Source: Porifericola rhodea (lineage in GTDB: Bacteria > Bacteroidota > Bacteroidia > Cytophagales > Cyclobacteriaceae). From it: 64,000 nucleotides of DNA. Below the pieces are notes generated by a model. That model worked only from the letters and a program-made list of their open reading frames with translations. It did no database searches and was not told the DNA's origin. A program made the position numbers and the translations under genes. Below are positions 37,932 through 47,531 of this stretch, piece by piece. Positions within the stretch are counted from its first letter, which is position 1; every line of letters begins with the position of its first letter. Where the stretch lies: contig NZ_CP119421.1 in the NCBI RefSeq assembly GCF_030506305.1, positions 2,558,501 through 2,622,500 of the forward strand, written 5' to 3'.

Positions 37932-38981
37932 ATGACAATAGAGGAAATGAAGGAAAGAGGCTTACTGCTGCTGGAATGTATCAGCGGCAGTAAAGCCTAT
38001 GGCCTGGCTACCGCTGAGTCGGATACCGATATCCGGGGTGTGTTTTATCTGTCTAAAGAACAGTTTTACGGCATGAACTATATCCCTCAGTTGAGTAATG
38101 AAAGTAATGATATCGTATACTATGAGTTAGGAAAATTTATAGAACTGCTGGCGAAGAATAATCCTAATATTCTGGAATTGCTCAAAACTCCTGAAGACTG
38201 CATACTTTATAAACACCCCCTGATGGAGCAGATCAGGGAAGAGATATTTCTTTCCCGTTTGTGTCAGCAGACCTTTGGTAACTATGCCATGACGCAGGTA
38301 AAGAAAGCTAGAGGCCTGAATAAGAAGATTCTTAACCCGGTAGAAAAAGAAAGGAAATCCGTACTTGATTTTTGCTATGTCGTGCAGGGGCAGGGATCAG
38401 TGCCAGTGAAGGATTTTCTCACTAAACACCAGATGAAGCAGGAGGATTGTGGTTTATCCAGCATTGCGCATATGAGAGAAGTGTATGGATTGTATCATGA
38501 TCCGAAGCAGTCTTATAAGGGTATAGTCCAGAGTGAAAAAGCCAATGATATCTCTTTGAGCTCAATTCCCAAAGAAGCTAGGCCCGTAGCCATCATGTCC
38601 TTCAATAAGTCAGGCTATTCTTCTTATTGCAGAGATTACAGAGAATACTGGGAGTGGGTAGAAAAGCGAAATGATGCCCGCTATCAGAATACGCTTTCAC
38701 ACGGTAAGAACTACGATGCCAAAAACATGATGCATACATTCCGGTTACTGGCGATGGCAGAAGAAATCGGCAAAGAAGGTACGGTCAGAGTTAGGCGACC
38801 CGAACGCGATTTCTTACTGAACATCAAAAAAGGGGCTTTTGACTATGAAGCATTGGTAGAACAGGCAGAGCAGAGAATCAACGAAATAGAAGAGATCTAT
38901 CAGCAGTCTCCCTTACCAGTGGCTCCTGATTTGAAGAAGGTTGAAGCTTTGTTGGTGAGAATGAGAAGGGAGTTATACTAA
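37932..38981 (+). CDS. RlaP-type nucleotidyltransferase of the RNA-repair operon (copy 2)
   Basis: A 349-residue second member of the same family, with SGSKAYGLATAESDTDIRGV near residue 17-36 as the GS...DxD active site. It is about 100 residues longer than copy 1 and only distantly similar, so the pair may use different substrates. The spacing of one base from copy 1 shows translational coupling. It is the last clear gene of the RNA-repair operon. Confidence 0.88.
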   Translation: MTIEEMKERGLLLLECISGSKAYGLATAESDTDIRGVFYLSKEQFYGMNYIPQLSNESNDIVYYELGKFIELLAKNNPNILELLKTPEDCILYKHPLMEQIREEIFLSRLCQQTFGNYAMTQVKKARGLNKKILNPVEKERKSVLDFCYVVQGQGSVPVKDFLTKHQMKQEDCGLSSIAHMREVYGLYHDPKQSYKGIVQSEKANDISLSSIPKEARPVAIMSFNKSGYSSYCRDYREYWEWVEKRNDARYQNTLSHGKNYDAKNMMHTFRLLAMAEEIGKEGTVRVRRPERDFLLNIKKGAFDYEALVEQAEQRINEIEEIYQQSPLPVAPDLKKVEALLVRMRRELY

Positions 38982-39022
38982 TAACTTTCATTAGCCTCTT
39001 GAATTTGGTATCTTCTAAAATT

Positions 39023-40252
39023 ATGAATATCCAGAATCTTTTAGACAGAGTCTCAACTATCAAGTTTAAATATGATAAGTTGTTAGAAAGAGATGCTTTA
39101 GACTTTAATATCTTCCAAGCATTACAAATTGGGCATAGAGAAACCACTTTGCATTCTAGGTTCTTATCATTCCTTTTGAATCCACATGCCGAACATTTAC
39201 AGAATGATACCTTTTTAAGGCTTTTTCTTAAAGAGTTAGAAATTCAGGATTTTAACTCTAGTGATGCTATTGTAATTACCGAAAATTATTTTTTTCATGA
39301 AAATGGTGAAAAGGGGTATATCGATATTATTGTCAAAGAAAAAGGAAACTCTCCTAGAATGATAATTATTGAAAATAAGATTTGGGCAGAAGATCAGCAT
39401 CGGCAATTAGATAGGTATTATGAATTTGGCTTAAAGTTTACAAATGATAAAGATAAGCTTCATTTGTTCTACCTGACTCTTACTGGATATGAGTCCTCAG
39501 AGAAAAGCGCTCAATTAGCTGATTATAAATTATGTTCATACGAAAGTGATATCAAAAATTGGATAAACAATTGTATCAAAGAAGTTGCTCTAATTCCAAG
39601 TTTAAGAGAATCCTTATCACAGTATTCACAACTGATAGATCATTTAACCAATAAACCAACTAATATGGATTACATCAATGAAATAAAAGAAGCGTTAAAG
39701 CAAGATGATAATTATCAGTTTATTGGAGACATTGAAACATCTATTCTGGAGTTAAAGATTGAACTTCAGGTAAAATTTTGGGAGACATTAATAAACGCTT
39801 TTGAAGACCATGACTTCTCCATTTACAAGTATGGTATGGCTGATGATGATGTGCTCACTTCAGTTAAAAAGTGGCATTATCAAAGTAGAAATAATAGAGA
39901 TTACGGAGTAGAAGTATATCTTACAGATATTGAGGACATGCAGATATATTTGTGCTTTACAATAATTGACTCGATAGGAAGCTATATCACCTTATATGAT
40001 GAAAATGATAATGATGTTATCGAAAAAGGAAAAAGTAAAATTGAGTCTATTTTGAGACAGCTAAACTATGAATTTTATTCAGAGGGTGGTTATCCTGTTT
40101 GGAAAGAAAATATCCTTAGTGTATTGAACTTTAAAAATCCTTCCAAAAAAGAGTATGCCTTATTACAAGAAGAAGAAATGGAGAGATTAACTAATAATTT
40201 TGTGGAAGAGGTGATAAGCTTTAAAAACCAGTTAAAAAGAAAAATTAACTAG
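39023..40252 (+). CDS. PD-(D/E)XK nuclease-superfamily protein
   Basis: From the ATG at 39023 this has 409 residues. The N-terminal part reads FNIFQALQIGHRETTLHSRF and FLLNPHAEH, then the nuclease core GYIDIIVKEK and MIIIENKIWAEDQHRQL, that is D...ExK with the conserved QL helix, as in the PDDEXK_4 (PF14281) group. These are probable DNA endonucleases found with defence genes. It starts about 40 bases after rlaP2 with the same orientation, so it may belong to that operon, or be an independent cassette cut off downstream by the IS481 element. Its target is unknown. Confidence 0.78.
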   Translation: MNIQNLLDRVSTIKFKYDKLLERDALDFNIFQALQIGHRETTLHSRFLSFLLNPHAEHLQNDTFLRLFLKELEIQDFNSSDAIVITENYFFHENGEKGYIDIIVKEKGNSPRMIIIENKIWAEDQHRQLDRYYEFGLKFTNDKDKLHLFYLTLTGYESSEKSAQLADYKLCSYESDIKNWINNCIKEVALIPSLRESLSQYSQLIDHLTNKPTNMDYINEIKEALKQDDNYQFIGDIETSILELKIELQVKFWETLINAFEDHDFSIYKYGMADDDVLTSVKKWHYQSRNNRDYGVEVYLTDIEDMQIYLCFTIIDSIGSYITLYDENDNDVIEKGKSKIESILRQLNYEFYSEGGYPVWKENILSVLNFKNPSKKEYALLQEEEMERLTNNFVEEVISFKNQLKRKIN

Positions 40253-40269
40253 TAAGGATAATCATTTGA

Positions 40270-41585
40270 AATAGTCAAGACATAATCTGACAGTTTAGGT
40301 AAATTGAGATTGACGAGATCATTTCATTTACTTAAACCCGATTACATCATGACTACCGAAGACAAAGTTATTAAGAACAAATTAGGATTACTAAACCTGG
40401 CTGAGATGCTAGGCAATGTATCTCAAGCCTGTAAGGTGATGGGCTACAGTAGAGATTCTTTCTACCGCTTTAAAGAGCTCTACGAACAAGGCGGTAGCGC
40501 GGCTCTGCAAGAGATGAGCCGCAAGAAGCCTAATGCTAAGAACCGCGTAGCGGCATCCGTTGAACAGGCAGTAGTCGAGCTGGCCATTGAACAACCGGCC
40601 TTGGGGCAGGTACGCGTTTCCAACGAGCTGAAGAAGAACCACGTTTTCATCTCCCCCGGTGGGGTTCGCTCAGTGTGGTTGCGTCATCAGCTAGAGACTT
40701 TTCCCAAACGCTTGAAAGCATTAGAAGCCAAAGTAGCCCAAGAAGGACTCATTCTCACTGAGGCACAACTGGCGGCGATGGAAAAAGCTAAAGAAGAGAA
40801 AGTAGCCCATGGGGAAATAGAAACGTATCACCCTGGCTACTTAGGATCGCAGGACACCTACTACGTAGGCTATATCAAAGGGGTAGGCAAAATCTATCAG
40901 CAGACCTTTGTAGATACTTACACCAAGGTAGCCCACGCTAAGCTCTATGATCGTAAGAACGCCCTGGTAGCGGCTGATCTGCTCAATGATCGCGTTGTTC
41001 CTTTCTACGAGCAGTATGAGATTCCATTGTTGCGCATCTTAACGGATCGGGGTAGTGAGTACTGCGGTAATCGCGAGCATCACGAGTACCAGTTGTACTT
41101 AGCCATAGAGGATGTAGATCACAGCAAAACCAAAGCGAAGAGTCCACAAACCAATGGTATCTGTGAACGATTACACCGCACCATGCAGAACGAATTCTAT
41201 TCAGTAGCCTTTCGTAAAAAGGTCTACAAAACGCTGGAAGAGTTACAACAGGATTTGGACCTGTGGCTTAACTATTATAATGAGCAAAGAACTCACAGCG
41301 GGAAGCATTGCAATGGTAGGACCCCAATGCAAACTTGGCAAGAAGATTTACATCTGACAAAGGAGAAAATGTTACAAACTCATCATCAGAATTTTATACC
41401 TTTACTAGTGTCAGACGAAGCGGAAGCGGGCCCTGATGGCGAGCAACCCGCCAGGAATAGTCTGACTGACTGGAATGGTCAAGGGGCTCTGAGGAGACCC
41501 TCCCAAAAAGCTGAACATTCCAAGAATCAGATGCCTTAGAAGCGCATCTCATAGGCCTCGACTGTCAGAGGTAATCTTGACTATT
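40270..41585 (+). mobile_element. IS481-family insertion sequence
   Basis: Imperfect inverted ends: AATAGTCAAGA with TCTGACAGT further in at the left, matched by ACTGTCAGA and TCTTGACTATT at the right. Inside is one transposase gene. I cannot define a clean target duplication. The right end overlaps the last codon of the HNH gene on the other strand. Confidence 0.8.
40349..41539 (+). CDS. IS481-family DDE transposase
   Basis: A 396-residue transposase from the ATG at 40349. It has an N-terminal HTH ([20 protein letters not shown]) and an integrase core with the first Asp in [14 protein letters not shown], the second in [11 protein letters not shown] and Glu in [14 protein letters not shown]. 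The C-terminal tail is repetitive and charged. The frame is intact, so the element may be active. An upstream TTG at 40304 would add 15 residues. Confidence 0.93.
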   Translation: MTTEDKVIKNKLGLLNLAEMLGNVSQACKVMGYSRDSFYRFKELYEQGGSAALQEMSRKKPNAKNRVAASVEQAVVELAIEQPALGQVRVSNELKKNHVFISPGGVRSVWLRHQLETFPKRLKALEAKVAQEGLILTEAQLAAMEKAKEEKVAHGEIETYHPGYLGSQDTYYVGYIKGVGKIYQQTFVDTYTKVAHAKLYDRKNALVAADLLNDRVVPFYEQYEIPLLRILTDRGSEYCGNREHHEYQLYLAIEDVDHSKTKAKSPQTNGICERLHRTMQNEFYSVAFRKKVYKTLEELQQDLDLWLNYYNEQRTHSGKHCNGRTPMQTWQEDLHLTKEKMLQTHHQNFIPLLVSDEAEAGPDGEQPARNSLTDWNGQGALRRPSQKAEHSKNQMP

Positions 41586-42378
41586 ACAAATCATTGGGAA
41601 CATGTAAATTATGTCCAGGCTGTTTACTATGACACTTAACACATAGTGCTTTAAGGTTATTATAATTATTATCGTCTTTTCGTGAATTAATATGATGTAC
41701 GTGGAGAAAGCTTTTGAAATTTGCAAAATCATTTCCACAATCTTCACAAACATAATTTAAGCTTGCCTTATAATTCTTACTTAGCTGAGGCCAATTATCT
41801 CTGTATGTATTTTTAGGGCTTGTTGCATCAGTATGTTTTGGCTTATTTACTGTGGTACCATAATCATTAAAAAAGGTATCCAGGGAAAAATTATTAAATA
41901 TCGTTTCTCTATTGTACCATTTCTCTTTATAGTCATTATAGTTTAGAGTTTGTAAACACAATTTGCAAACCCTAAGTTGTTCAACTTTTCCTTCCTCCAA
42001 ATAATTTGAATTATGAATGATGTTGACCTTAAAATAGCCATCAACCCTCAATGAAGCCACAAATTTTTCAAACCTACCTGAGTTTTGAAAATCTGTAATT
42101 ACAGAGCAATTTGCAATATGAAATTTACAGGGAAAATACTTATAATATTGATCTCTAATATAAACAAGCACTCTTCTACCTTGAACACTAAGTGTTTGAT
42201 CATCTTCAACATTTACTAAAGCGAACGAAATATCTACTTCTTGACCATCATCAAGGCGATTCCCTATATCATTTCTGGGAATAATATCTTCTCCAAAAGT
42301 ACGTTCTTTCTCTTCAGCATTAAATGTCTTTAGAAGCTCTTCAAGCTTTCTTTTGGAATTAGGCGTATTTAATTTCAT
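41584..42378 (-). CDS. HNH endonuclease, Zorya type II-like effector
   Basis: A 264-residue protein. The last 54 residues carry a zinc-stabilised HNH nuclease: Cys211 and Cys214 in CEDCG, HVHH at 226-229, Asn in NNYNNL, and CVKCH at 246-250. The first 200 residues have no recognised domain but include a Cys pair (RVCKLCLQTL). It is 2 bases behind zorB, in the order zorA-zorB-HNH of Zorya type II systems, where the HNH protein (ZorE) is the DNA-degrading effector. The stop codon lies at the edge of the IS481 element, so the insertion may have trimmed the C-terminus. Confidence 0.78.
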   Translation of the reverse strand: MKLNTPNSKRKLEELLKTFNAEEKERTFGEDIIPRNDIGNRLDDGQEVDISFALVNVEDDQTLSVQGRRVLVYIRDQYYKYFPCKFHIANCSVITDFQNSGRFEKFVASLRVDGYFKVNIIHNSNYLEEGKVEQLRVCKLCLQTLNYNDYKEKWYNRETIFNNFSLDTFFNDYGTTVNKPKHTDATSPKNTYRDNWPQLSKNYKASLNYVCEDCGNDFANFKSFLHVHHINSRKDDNNYNNLKALCVKCHSKQPGHNLHVPNDL

Positions 42379-42380
42379 TC

Positions 42381-43091
42381 TTAATTAGCAGTTAAAATTT
42401 TGACTATCTGTTGTTCCGCATTTGTTTTTACACGAAACTCTACTCTTCGCGACCTTACCTTATCTTCTTCATTTTCATCAGTAAAGACAAGCTTGCTAGA
42501 TGAAAGACCATTTGCCGTGACTTTATTTTTAATCCAATTCCTCTTGCCCTTAACTTGATCCAACAAAAGTACATAAGCCAGAACTTCCCTAGTACGATCT
42601 TGAGATAGCTTCATGTTACCGATGTAAGCTTCCTGTGGAAAAGAATTGCTACTCCACTCGCTAGAAGTATGTCCTTCAATTCTTATTTCATCAATATTAT
42701 CAATATATTTCTCACTTGTTAAGATGTTTATGTATCGTGGAAAGAAATCTAAAAGGATAATTCTGAATTCATCCCGAAGTACATCACTTCCCTGTTCAAA
42801 AAGAACTTCCGGTGACTCAAACTTAACAGATAGAGTTTTGCGATCAATGCTTGCATTCCAATCTTCAAGATCATCCTTAAACTCTTTATTAAGATCTTGA
42901 TATAGTTGATCTTGAAGCTCATTGTAGGCAACAGCGATTTCTTTTATCCTTTCCTGTTCCTCCATCACATTGATCATATAACTAATGGCTATGAATAAAA
43001 AGATCATCATTAACACTGACATTAAATCAGAAATGGATATCCACTGACTTTCACCTTCGTGAGATTCGGTGTCGTATCTTTGGTCAAACAT
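42381..43091 (-). CDS. zorB: ZorB-like MotB/OmpA-type stator protein
   Basis: A 236-residue protein with a short cytoplasmic start, one transmembrane helix (about 21-43, DLMSVLMMIFLFIAISYMI) and Asp22 just before it, equivalent to the proton-carrying Asp of MotB. A linker follows, then an OmpA/MotB peptidoglycan-binding domain with IRIEGHTSSEW, LSQDRTREVLAYV and VRSRRVEFRV. With ZorA it should form an ion-driven motor fixed to the cell wall. It overlaps the zorA stop by one base and is 2 bases ahead of the HNH gene. Confidence 0.82.
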   Translation of the reverse strand: MFDQRYDTESHEGESQWISISDLMSVLMMIFLFIAISYMINVMEEQERIKEIAVAYNELQDQLYQDLNKEFKDDLEDWNASIDRKTLSVKFESPEVLFEQGSDVLRDEFRIILLDFFPRYINILTSEKYIDNIDEIRIEGHTSSEWSSNSFPQEAYIGNMKLSQDRTREVLAYVLLLDQVKGKRNWIKNKVTANGLSSSKLVFTDENEEDKVRSRRVEFRVKTNAEQQIVKILTAN

Positions 43092-44305
43092 CAGTTTCTA
43101 GTATTTAAAGTTTGGCCTACAGAATTTAAATGGTCAGAAATTTTTATATAATTATTTAAGACATGCTCAGTAACAGAAGCAAGTTTACTTCCCAAGTCGT
43201 CAAGTACCTTATTAAGTTGCTTTGCTAGCTCCTCATCTAAATTCTTAATTTGAGTATCAATTCTATCAGAATTCTTAATCATTAACTTCTCAATGCTTGT
43301 TGTTACTTCTTTTACCTGTTTCTGCTGAAGATCACCAATCTCTCTGTAAGATTTTTCAAAAGTGTTTATTTGAGCATTTATAGCCTCTTTTTGGTGCTCA
43401 AACATTATATTGTTTTCATTTACTGATCTCTTTACGGCTTCTGAAAAGCTCGATGTCAATTGCTCTATTTTTTTCTCTATAGTTGGCAAAAGTTCTTTGC
43501 TATTTTTTGCAACTCCGTCAAGGGCTTCCAAGTTAATGTTTAATACTTTAAGAAGTTTATCCATTTCATTAGCAGAATTGTAATAAACTTCGCTCTTTTT
43601 TGAAATATCTGCTAGTATTAATTTTGCCTCGTTAATGCCGTTTAATGAATTGGTAAACTGGTTATTCATGTTTTCTATCTGATATGAATAATTACTTTGC
43701 CACTCAATTAAATTTTTGGTGCTGTTATTTAATTGGTCAATACTTGTAGTCAATCTGTCATTTATCTTAGAGTTAAAATCTTCCATGACTGCTGCTAAAG
43801 CCTCTATTAACTGCTCAATGCTATTTTCTACAATCTTATCTGCAAATTTGTTTATTGATTCATTTAAGACATCAAAATTGTTAGCATTTTCAAACCTTAA
43901 CGATTGCATTTGCCGTTTCAAACTTTGCTCTTTATCAGAAGATAGTCCGTCGTTAATGGAGCTCAAAAGATTTATTATGTTATCAGTTCTATAGTCAATC
44001 ACTTTTGGACGGTTGCCATGCCTGAACTTATATCTAAGTAAAAGAGTTGCAGCCATTCCAGCAATCGAGGTCCAAAAAGCAGTTTTGAGTCCACTAAGTA
44101 GCACTGGCACACTCGCTTGTATATCATTGACATCAAATCCATGTAACCCAACTGTAATACCTACAAATGTTCCTAAAATACCTATGGTAGTAGGTATATT
44201 AATTATGACGTGGGGATTGTGAAATTTATTTCTAGAACTCGAAAGAGCATAAACAGTAACAGCAATAATAATAAGGAGGAAAGCAAGTAGTATAATATCA
44301 AGCAT
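43091..44305 (-). CDS. zorA: ZorA-like MotA/TolQ/ExbB-type motor protein with long coiled-coil tail
   Basis: A 404-residue protein. Three transmembrane helices are visible (about 2-21, 33-55 and 68-90), including IPTTIGILGTFVGITVGL and LKTAFWTSIAGMAATLLL, the MotA/ExbB-like core. Residues about 115-400 are a long coiled coil rich in Asn, Lys, Glu and Ile. This is the ZorA plan: a proton channel with a long intracellular tail thought to signal phage entry to effectors. It heads a tight three-gene unit with zorB and the HNH gene. The gap of 258 bases behind hsdR suggests its own promoter. Confidence 0.82.
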   Translation of the reverse strand: MLDIILLAFLLIIIAVTVYALSSSRNKFHNPHVIINIPTTIGILGTFVGITVGLHGFDVNDIQASVPVLLSGLKTAFWTSIAGMAATLLLRYKFRHGNRPKVIDYRTDNIINLLSSINDGLSSDKEQSLKRQMQSLRFENANNFDVLNESINKFADKIVENSIEQLIEALAAVMEDFNSKINDRLTTSIDQLNNSTKNLIEWQSNYSYQIENMNNQFTNSLNGINEAKLILADISKKSEVYYNSANEMDKLLKVLNINLEALDGVAKNSKELLPTIEKKIEQLTSSFSEAVKRSVNENNIMFEHQKEAINAQINTFEKSYREIGDLQQKQVKEVTTSIEKLMIKNSDRIDTQIKNLDEELAKQLNKVLDDLGSKLASVTEHVLNNYIKISDHLNSVGQTLNTRN

Positions 44306-44563
44306 AGGTAGATTTTGTTGTATTTTAATGACGGTTTAAATTACAGTTTTTATAATAAATATCTAACTATGGAAATAAAATTGTTATTAGGTAAGTATTA
44401 ACACTGCATTATACAACAATAGACAAGCAGTTGAAACTAAAAGTTTTCTTGGAGAAAAATTAAAGGAAGTTAAGCCAGTTCAACCACTTATTAAGTCCGA
44501 GTAAACGGTGGTACACTTAATTTTTTTGAATACACTGAAGTAAAATCAAGAGTAGATTGAACT

Positions 44564-47530
44564 CTAATAATACTCCTTAATATACCCATAGGCCCTATCA
44601 AAAAGGACTTGGTCTTTGTGGAGTTTATACTTCAATAAGGCTTGTCTCAGAGACTTTTGAACTTCTCTTTCACCTGATACAGTACTCTGCCAGCCGGGGA
44701 AGCTGACAACTCTAACTATGGAGTCTATGTCTCCTACAATTCTCTCTACAACAGCGGGAGTTTGCTCAGTTTTTAGCTCCATAAACAGTTCAGTAAGTGC
44801 TGCTTGGGGAGATTTTTCCTGTACTTGCTGACTTACTTCTTTTTCTGCCTGAACGGTTTCCTTAGCCAGTTTGCAAAGTTCCTTAACAAACTCTATGGAA
44901 GTAATCAATCCTTGCTCCGCTTTATCTCTTAGCTCTTCCAGGCGTTCACTTAGCTTTTTAAATTGAGGGTTACCCGCATGCTTTTTAAAACGCTTGATCA
45001 GAATCTTCTCTAGCTTCTTAGCATTCTTGGGATCAGGGTTATTGAATATATCCTCTATCACATCAGCATCTAATACGAACTCTTCCAAGTGATGCACCTC
45101 TCCAACATGGATATTATCATGGATCAGCTTAGTAGTTTGTGCACCCAAGGAGAACCATAATAGTTTGCCAATATTATCAGAAGCCGGACGTACAGATTCA
45201 AATACCTGAGATAGCCATTGATAGTCTTTCAAATAAACATCTAAAATTCTATCCGGAGATAAGGATTCCCAGAGCTTAAATAAGTATTTATAATCCTTTG
45301 CAAAGGCATCTTTTTTATCATCTGTATTGATTGCATCCTGGGCTTTTTCCAATCCCTCAAACCCCTCTATAGAACGATCAACCCCATCAAAATGACTTAA
45401 TGTATTTTTCATTGCTTCCGGGAGTTTAGCTCTTAATTCTGACAGATTAGTGATCACTTCTTTGACACTTTTTTCATCAAACTCCAGGGCTTTGGCCATA
45501 TCATCAAATACCCCAAAATAGTCTACGATCCTGCCAAAATGCTTGTTAGGAAATAGGCGGTTAGTACGGCAGATAGCCTGCAAAAGCGTATGGTCCTTGA
45601 GAGACTTGTCAAGGTACATAGTTTGTAATATAGGAGCGTCAAAACCCGTTAATAGCTTAGCAGTAACTATGATAAACTTTAGTTCAGAATCAGGATCATT
45701 GAATTCTTCTACAATTTTTTCCTGCTGACTTTTATCTACGGCCCATTTTTGTTTGAACGATAATTCATCATTGGCCGAAGTTGATATAACCACCTTACTC
45801 GCAGTAGTAGGAAAATGCTTATCCAATTCTTCTTTATACTGTACGCATGCGAAGCGGTCAGGAGTAACAATCATAGCTTTAAAGCCTTGTGGCTCTACCT
45901 TTTCCCTGAAGTGCTTTGTGATGTCTTCTACAATTTTACCCACCCGCTCAGGAGATTTTAGGAAGGCAGCCATCTTAGCAGACTTCTTATTCAATGCATC
46001 TGCTTCTTCATCAGTGAGGGCACTGCTTTCTTTAAATTCCTGAAAGGCTTTATCAATGGTCTCTTTGTCAACGTGAATATCAACTAGCCGGGGTTCAAAA
46101 TGAAGGGGTTTGGTTGCCTCATCTCTGATAGAATCCTGAAAGGTATAGCGAGACATATATCCTCCCTGATCTTCTTCAGAACCAAAAGCCCAAAAAGTAT
46201 TCTTATCCGCTTTATTGACTGGTGTCCCTGTTAATCCAAATAAAAAGGCATTGGGTAAAGCAGCTCTCATTTGTCTGCCTAAATCTCCTTCCTGTGTTCT
46301 GTGTGCTTCATCTACCAATACAATGATATTATCCCTGGCATTCATATTGGGTTTAGCATCACGAAATTTATGGATCATGGAAATAATGATCTTACGGGTA
46401 TCCCTTTCCAATAAGGTTTGGAGTTCACTGATACTCTCAGTGGTCTCTACATTTGGAACATCAGAGGCGCTAAAGGTACCACTGATCTGAGTATCAAGGT
46501 CAGTACGGTCAACCAGTACAAGTACGGTGGGGCTTTTTAATTCCTGGCTTTTGCGAAGCTTTTGGGCAGCAAAAACCATAAGGAGTGACTTACCTGAACC
46601 CTGAAAGTGCCATATGAGCCCTTTTTTTATTTTTCCCTCTTTTACTCTTTCTACAATTTTATTGGCTCCTTCATACTGCTGGAAGCGGCAAAGGATCTTG
46701 ACCCTTTGCTTTTTCTTATTCGTACTGAATAGAGAGAAGTGCTGCATAATATCCAGTAGGCGTATCGGACTTAAGAGGTCAGAGAGTTCCTTACCAATTT
46801 CTCCCAAGCCTAACCGCTTGGCAAGGGCGTCATCATCACCTTCAATCCTCCAGGGAGCCCAGAATTCTAAAGGAGTACGAACAGCGCCATAAAAAAGCTC
46901 CTTACCCTCGGAAGCAAAAGATAAAATGTTGGGTACAAAAAGTTGAGGTATAGCATTTTCATAAATGCTATGTATCTCATTGGCTCCATCCAACCAACTT
47001 ACTGAGGGGCGGATAGGTGTTTTTGCTTCACCCACTACTACGGGTATGCCATTGATCAAAAGTACTACGTCCGGAATCTTGGTTTCACGATGGTGAACTC
47101 TGTACTGATTAGTGATTATGTAGCTATTCTTTTTTTTATCATCAAAGTCAATCAAGTGCACCGGTACGTGCCGGTTGTTTTCACCAAAAGGCATGGTCTT
47201 TTCTCCGCACAGCCATTTAAAGAATTCCTCGTTAGCTTTGACCAGGCCTATCTGATTTACAGAAATTAGAATAGCTCTTAGCTTATAGATTACCTCATCG
47301 GCTAATTCGTGATGATCAGCAATTTCAGGATTAAGCCGAATGAGTGCTGACTTGAGTTCAGACTCTATTAGTACCTCATTGACTCCTCTTGAGAGTTCTT
47401 GTGCAGATTTATAGATCCAATGGGCTCCGTAGGGCACGGATTGTTCTTCTGCTTTCCCATTATTGAGATTAACCCCGCTTAATTGATGAATGATATAATG
47501 TTCTACGCTATTGAGTTCGCTGAATCCCAT
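44564..47530 (-). CDS. hsdR: Type I restriction endonuclease subunit R
   Basis: A 988-residue HsdR. The N-terminal nuclease has Asp154 in IPDVVLLIN and Glu168/Lys170 in VVVGEAK (PD-ExK). The SF2 translocase follows with Walker A GSGKSLL, VDEAHR box and FGLTGTPV, then the second RecA lobe with LLTGFDAP and QAICRTNR, and a helical C-terminus. It needs HsdM and HsdS to cut far from unmethylated sites. It sits one base behind the GHKL gene and is separated from hsdS by darTG and that gene, so the set is still in order M-S-(cargo)-R. Full length and intact. Confidence 0.95.
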   Translation of the reverse strand: MGFSELNSVEHYIIHQLSGVNLNNGKAEEQSVPYGAHWIYKSAQELSRGVNEVLIESELKSALIRLNPEIADHHELADEVIYKLRAILISVNQIGLVKANEEFFKWLCGEKTMPFGENNRHVPVHLIDFDDKKKNSYIITNQYRVHHRETKIPDVVLLINGIPVVVGEAKTPIRPSVSWLDGANEIHSIYENAIPQLFVPNILSFASEGKELFYGAVRTPLEFWAPWRIEGDDDALAKRLGLGEIGKELSDLLSPIRLLDIMQHFSLFSTNKKKQRVKILCRFQQYEGANKIVERVKEGKIKKGLIWHFQGSGKSLLMVFAAQKLRKSQELKSPTVLVLVDRTDLDTQISGTFSASDVPNVETTESISELQTLLERDTRKIIISMIHKFRDAKPNMNARDNIIVLVDEAHRTQEGDLGRQMRAALPNAFLFGLTGTPVNKADKNTFWAFGSEEDQGGYMSRYTFQDSIRDEATKPLHFEPRLVDIHVDKETIDKAFQEFKESSALTDEEADALNKKSAKMAAFLKSPERVGKIVEDITKHFREKVEPQGFKAMIVTPDRFACVQYKEELDKHFPTTASKVVISTSANDELSFKQKWAVDKSQQEKIVEEFNDPDSELKFIIVTAKLLTGFDAPILQTMYLDKSLKDHTLLQAICRTNRLFPNKHFGRIVDYFGVFDDMAKALEFDEKSVKEVITNLSELRAKLPEAMKNTLSHFDGVDRSIEGFEGLEKAQDAINTDDKKDAFAKDYKYLFKLWESLSPDRILDVYLKDYQWLSQVFESVRPASDNIGKLLWFSLGAQTTKLIHDNIHVGEVHHLEEFVLDADVIEDIFNNPDPKNAKKLEKILIKRFKKHAGNPQFKKLSERLEELRDKAEQGLITSIEFVKELCKLAKETVQAEKEVSQQVQEKSPQAALTELFMELKTEQTPAVVERIVGDIDSIVRVVSFPGWQSTVSGEREVQKSLRQALLKYKLHKDQVLFDRAYGYIKEYY

Positions 47531-47531
47531 A

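Noticed and set aside
42646-43994. Plus-strand ORFs opposite zorA and zorB
   Set aside because: Antisense shadows; zorA and zorB are well supported by motifs and coupling.
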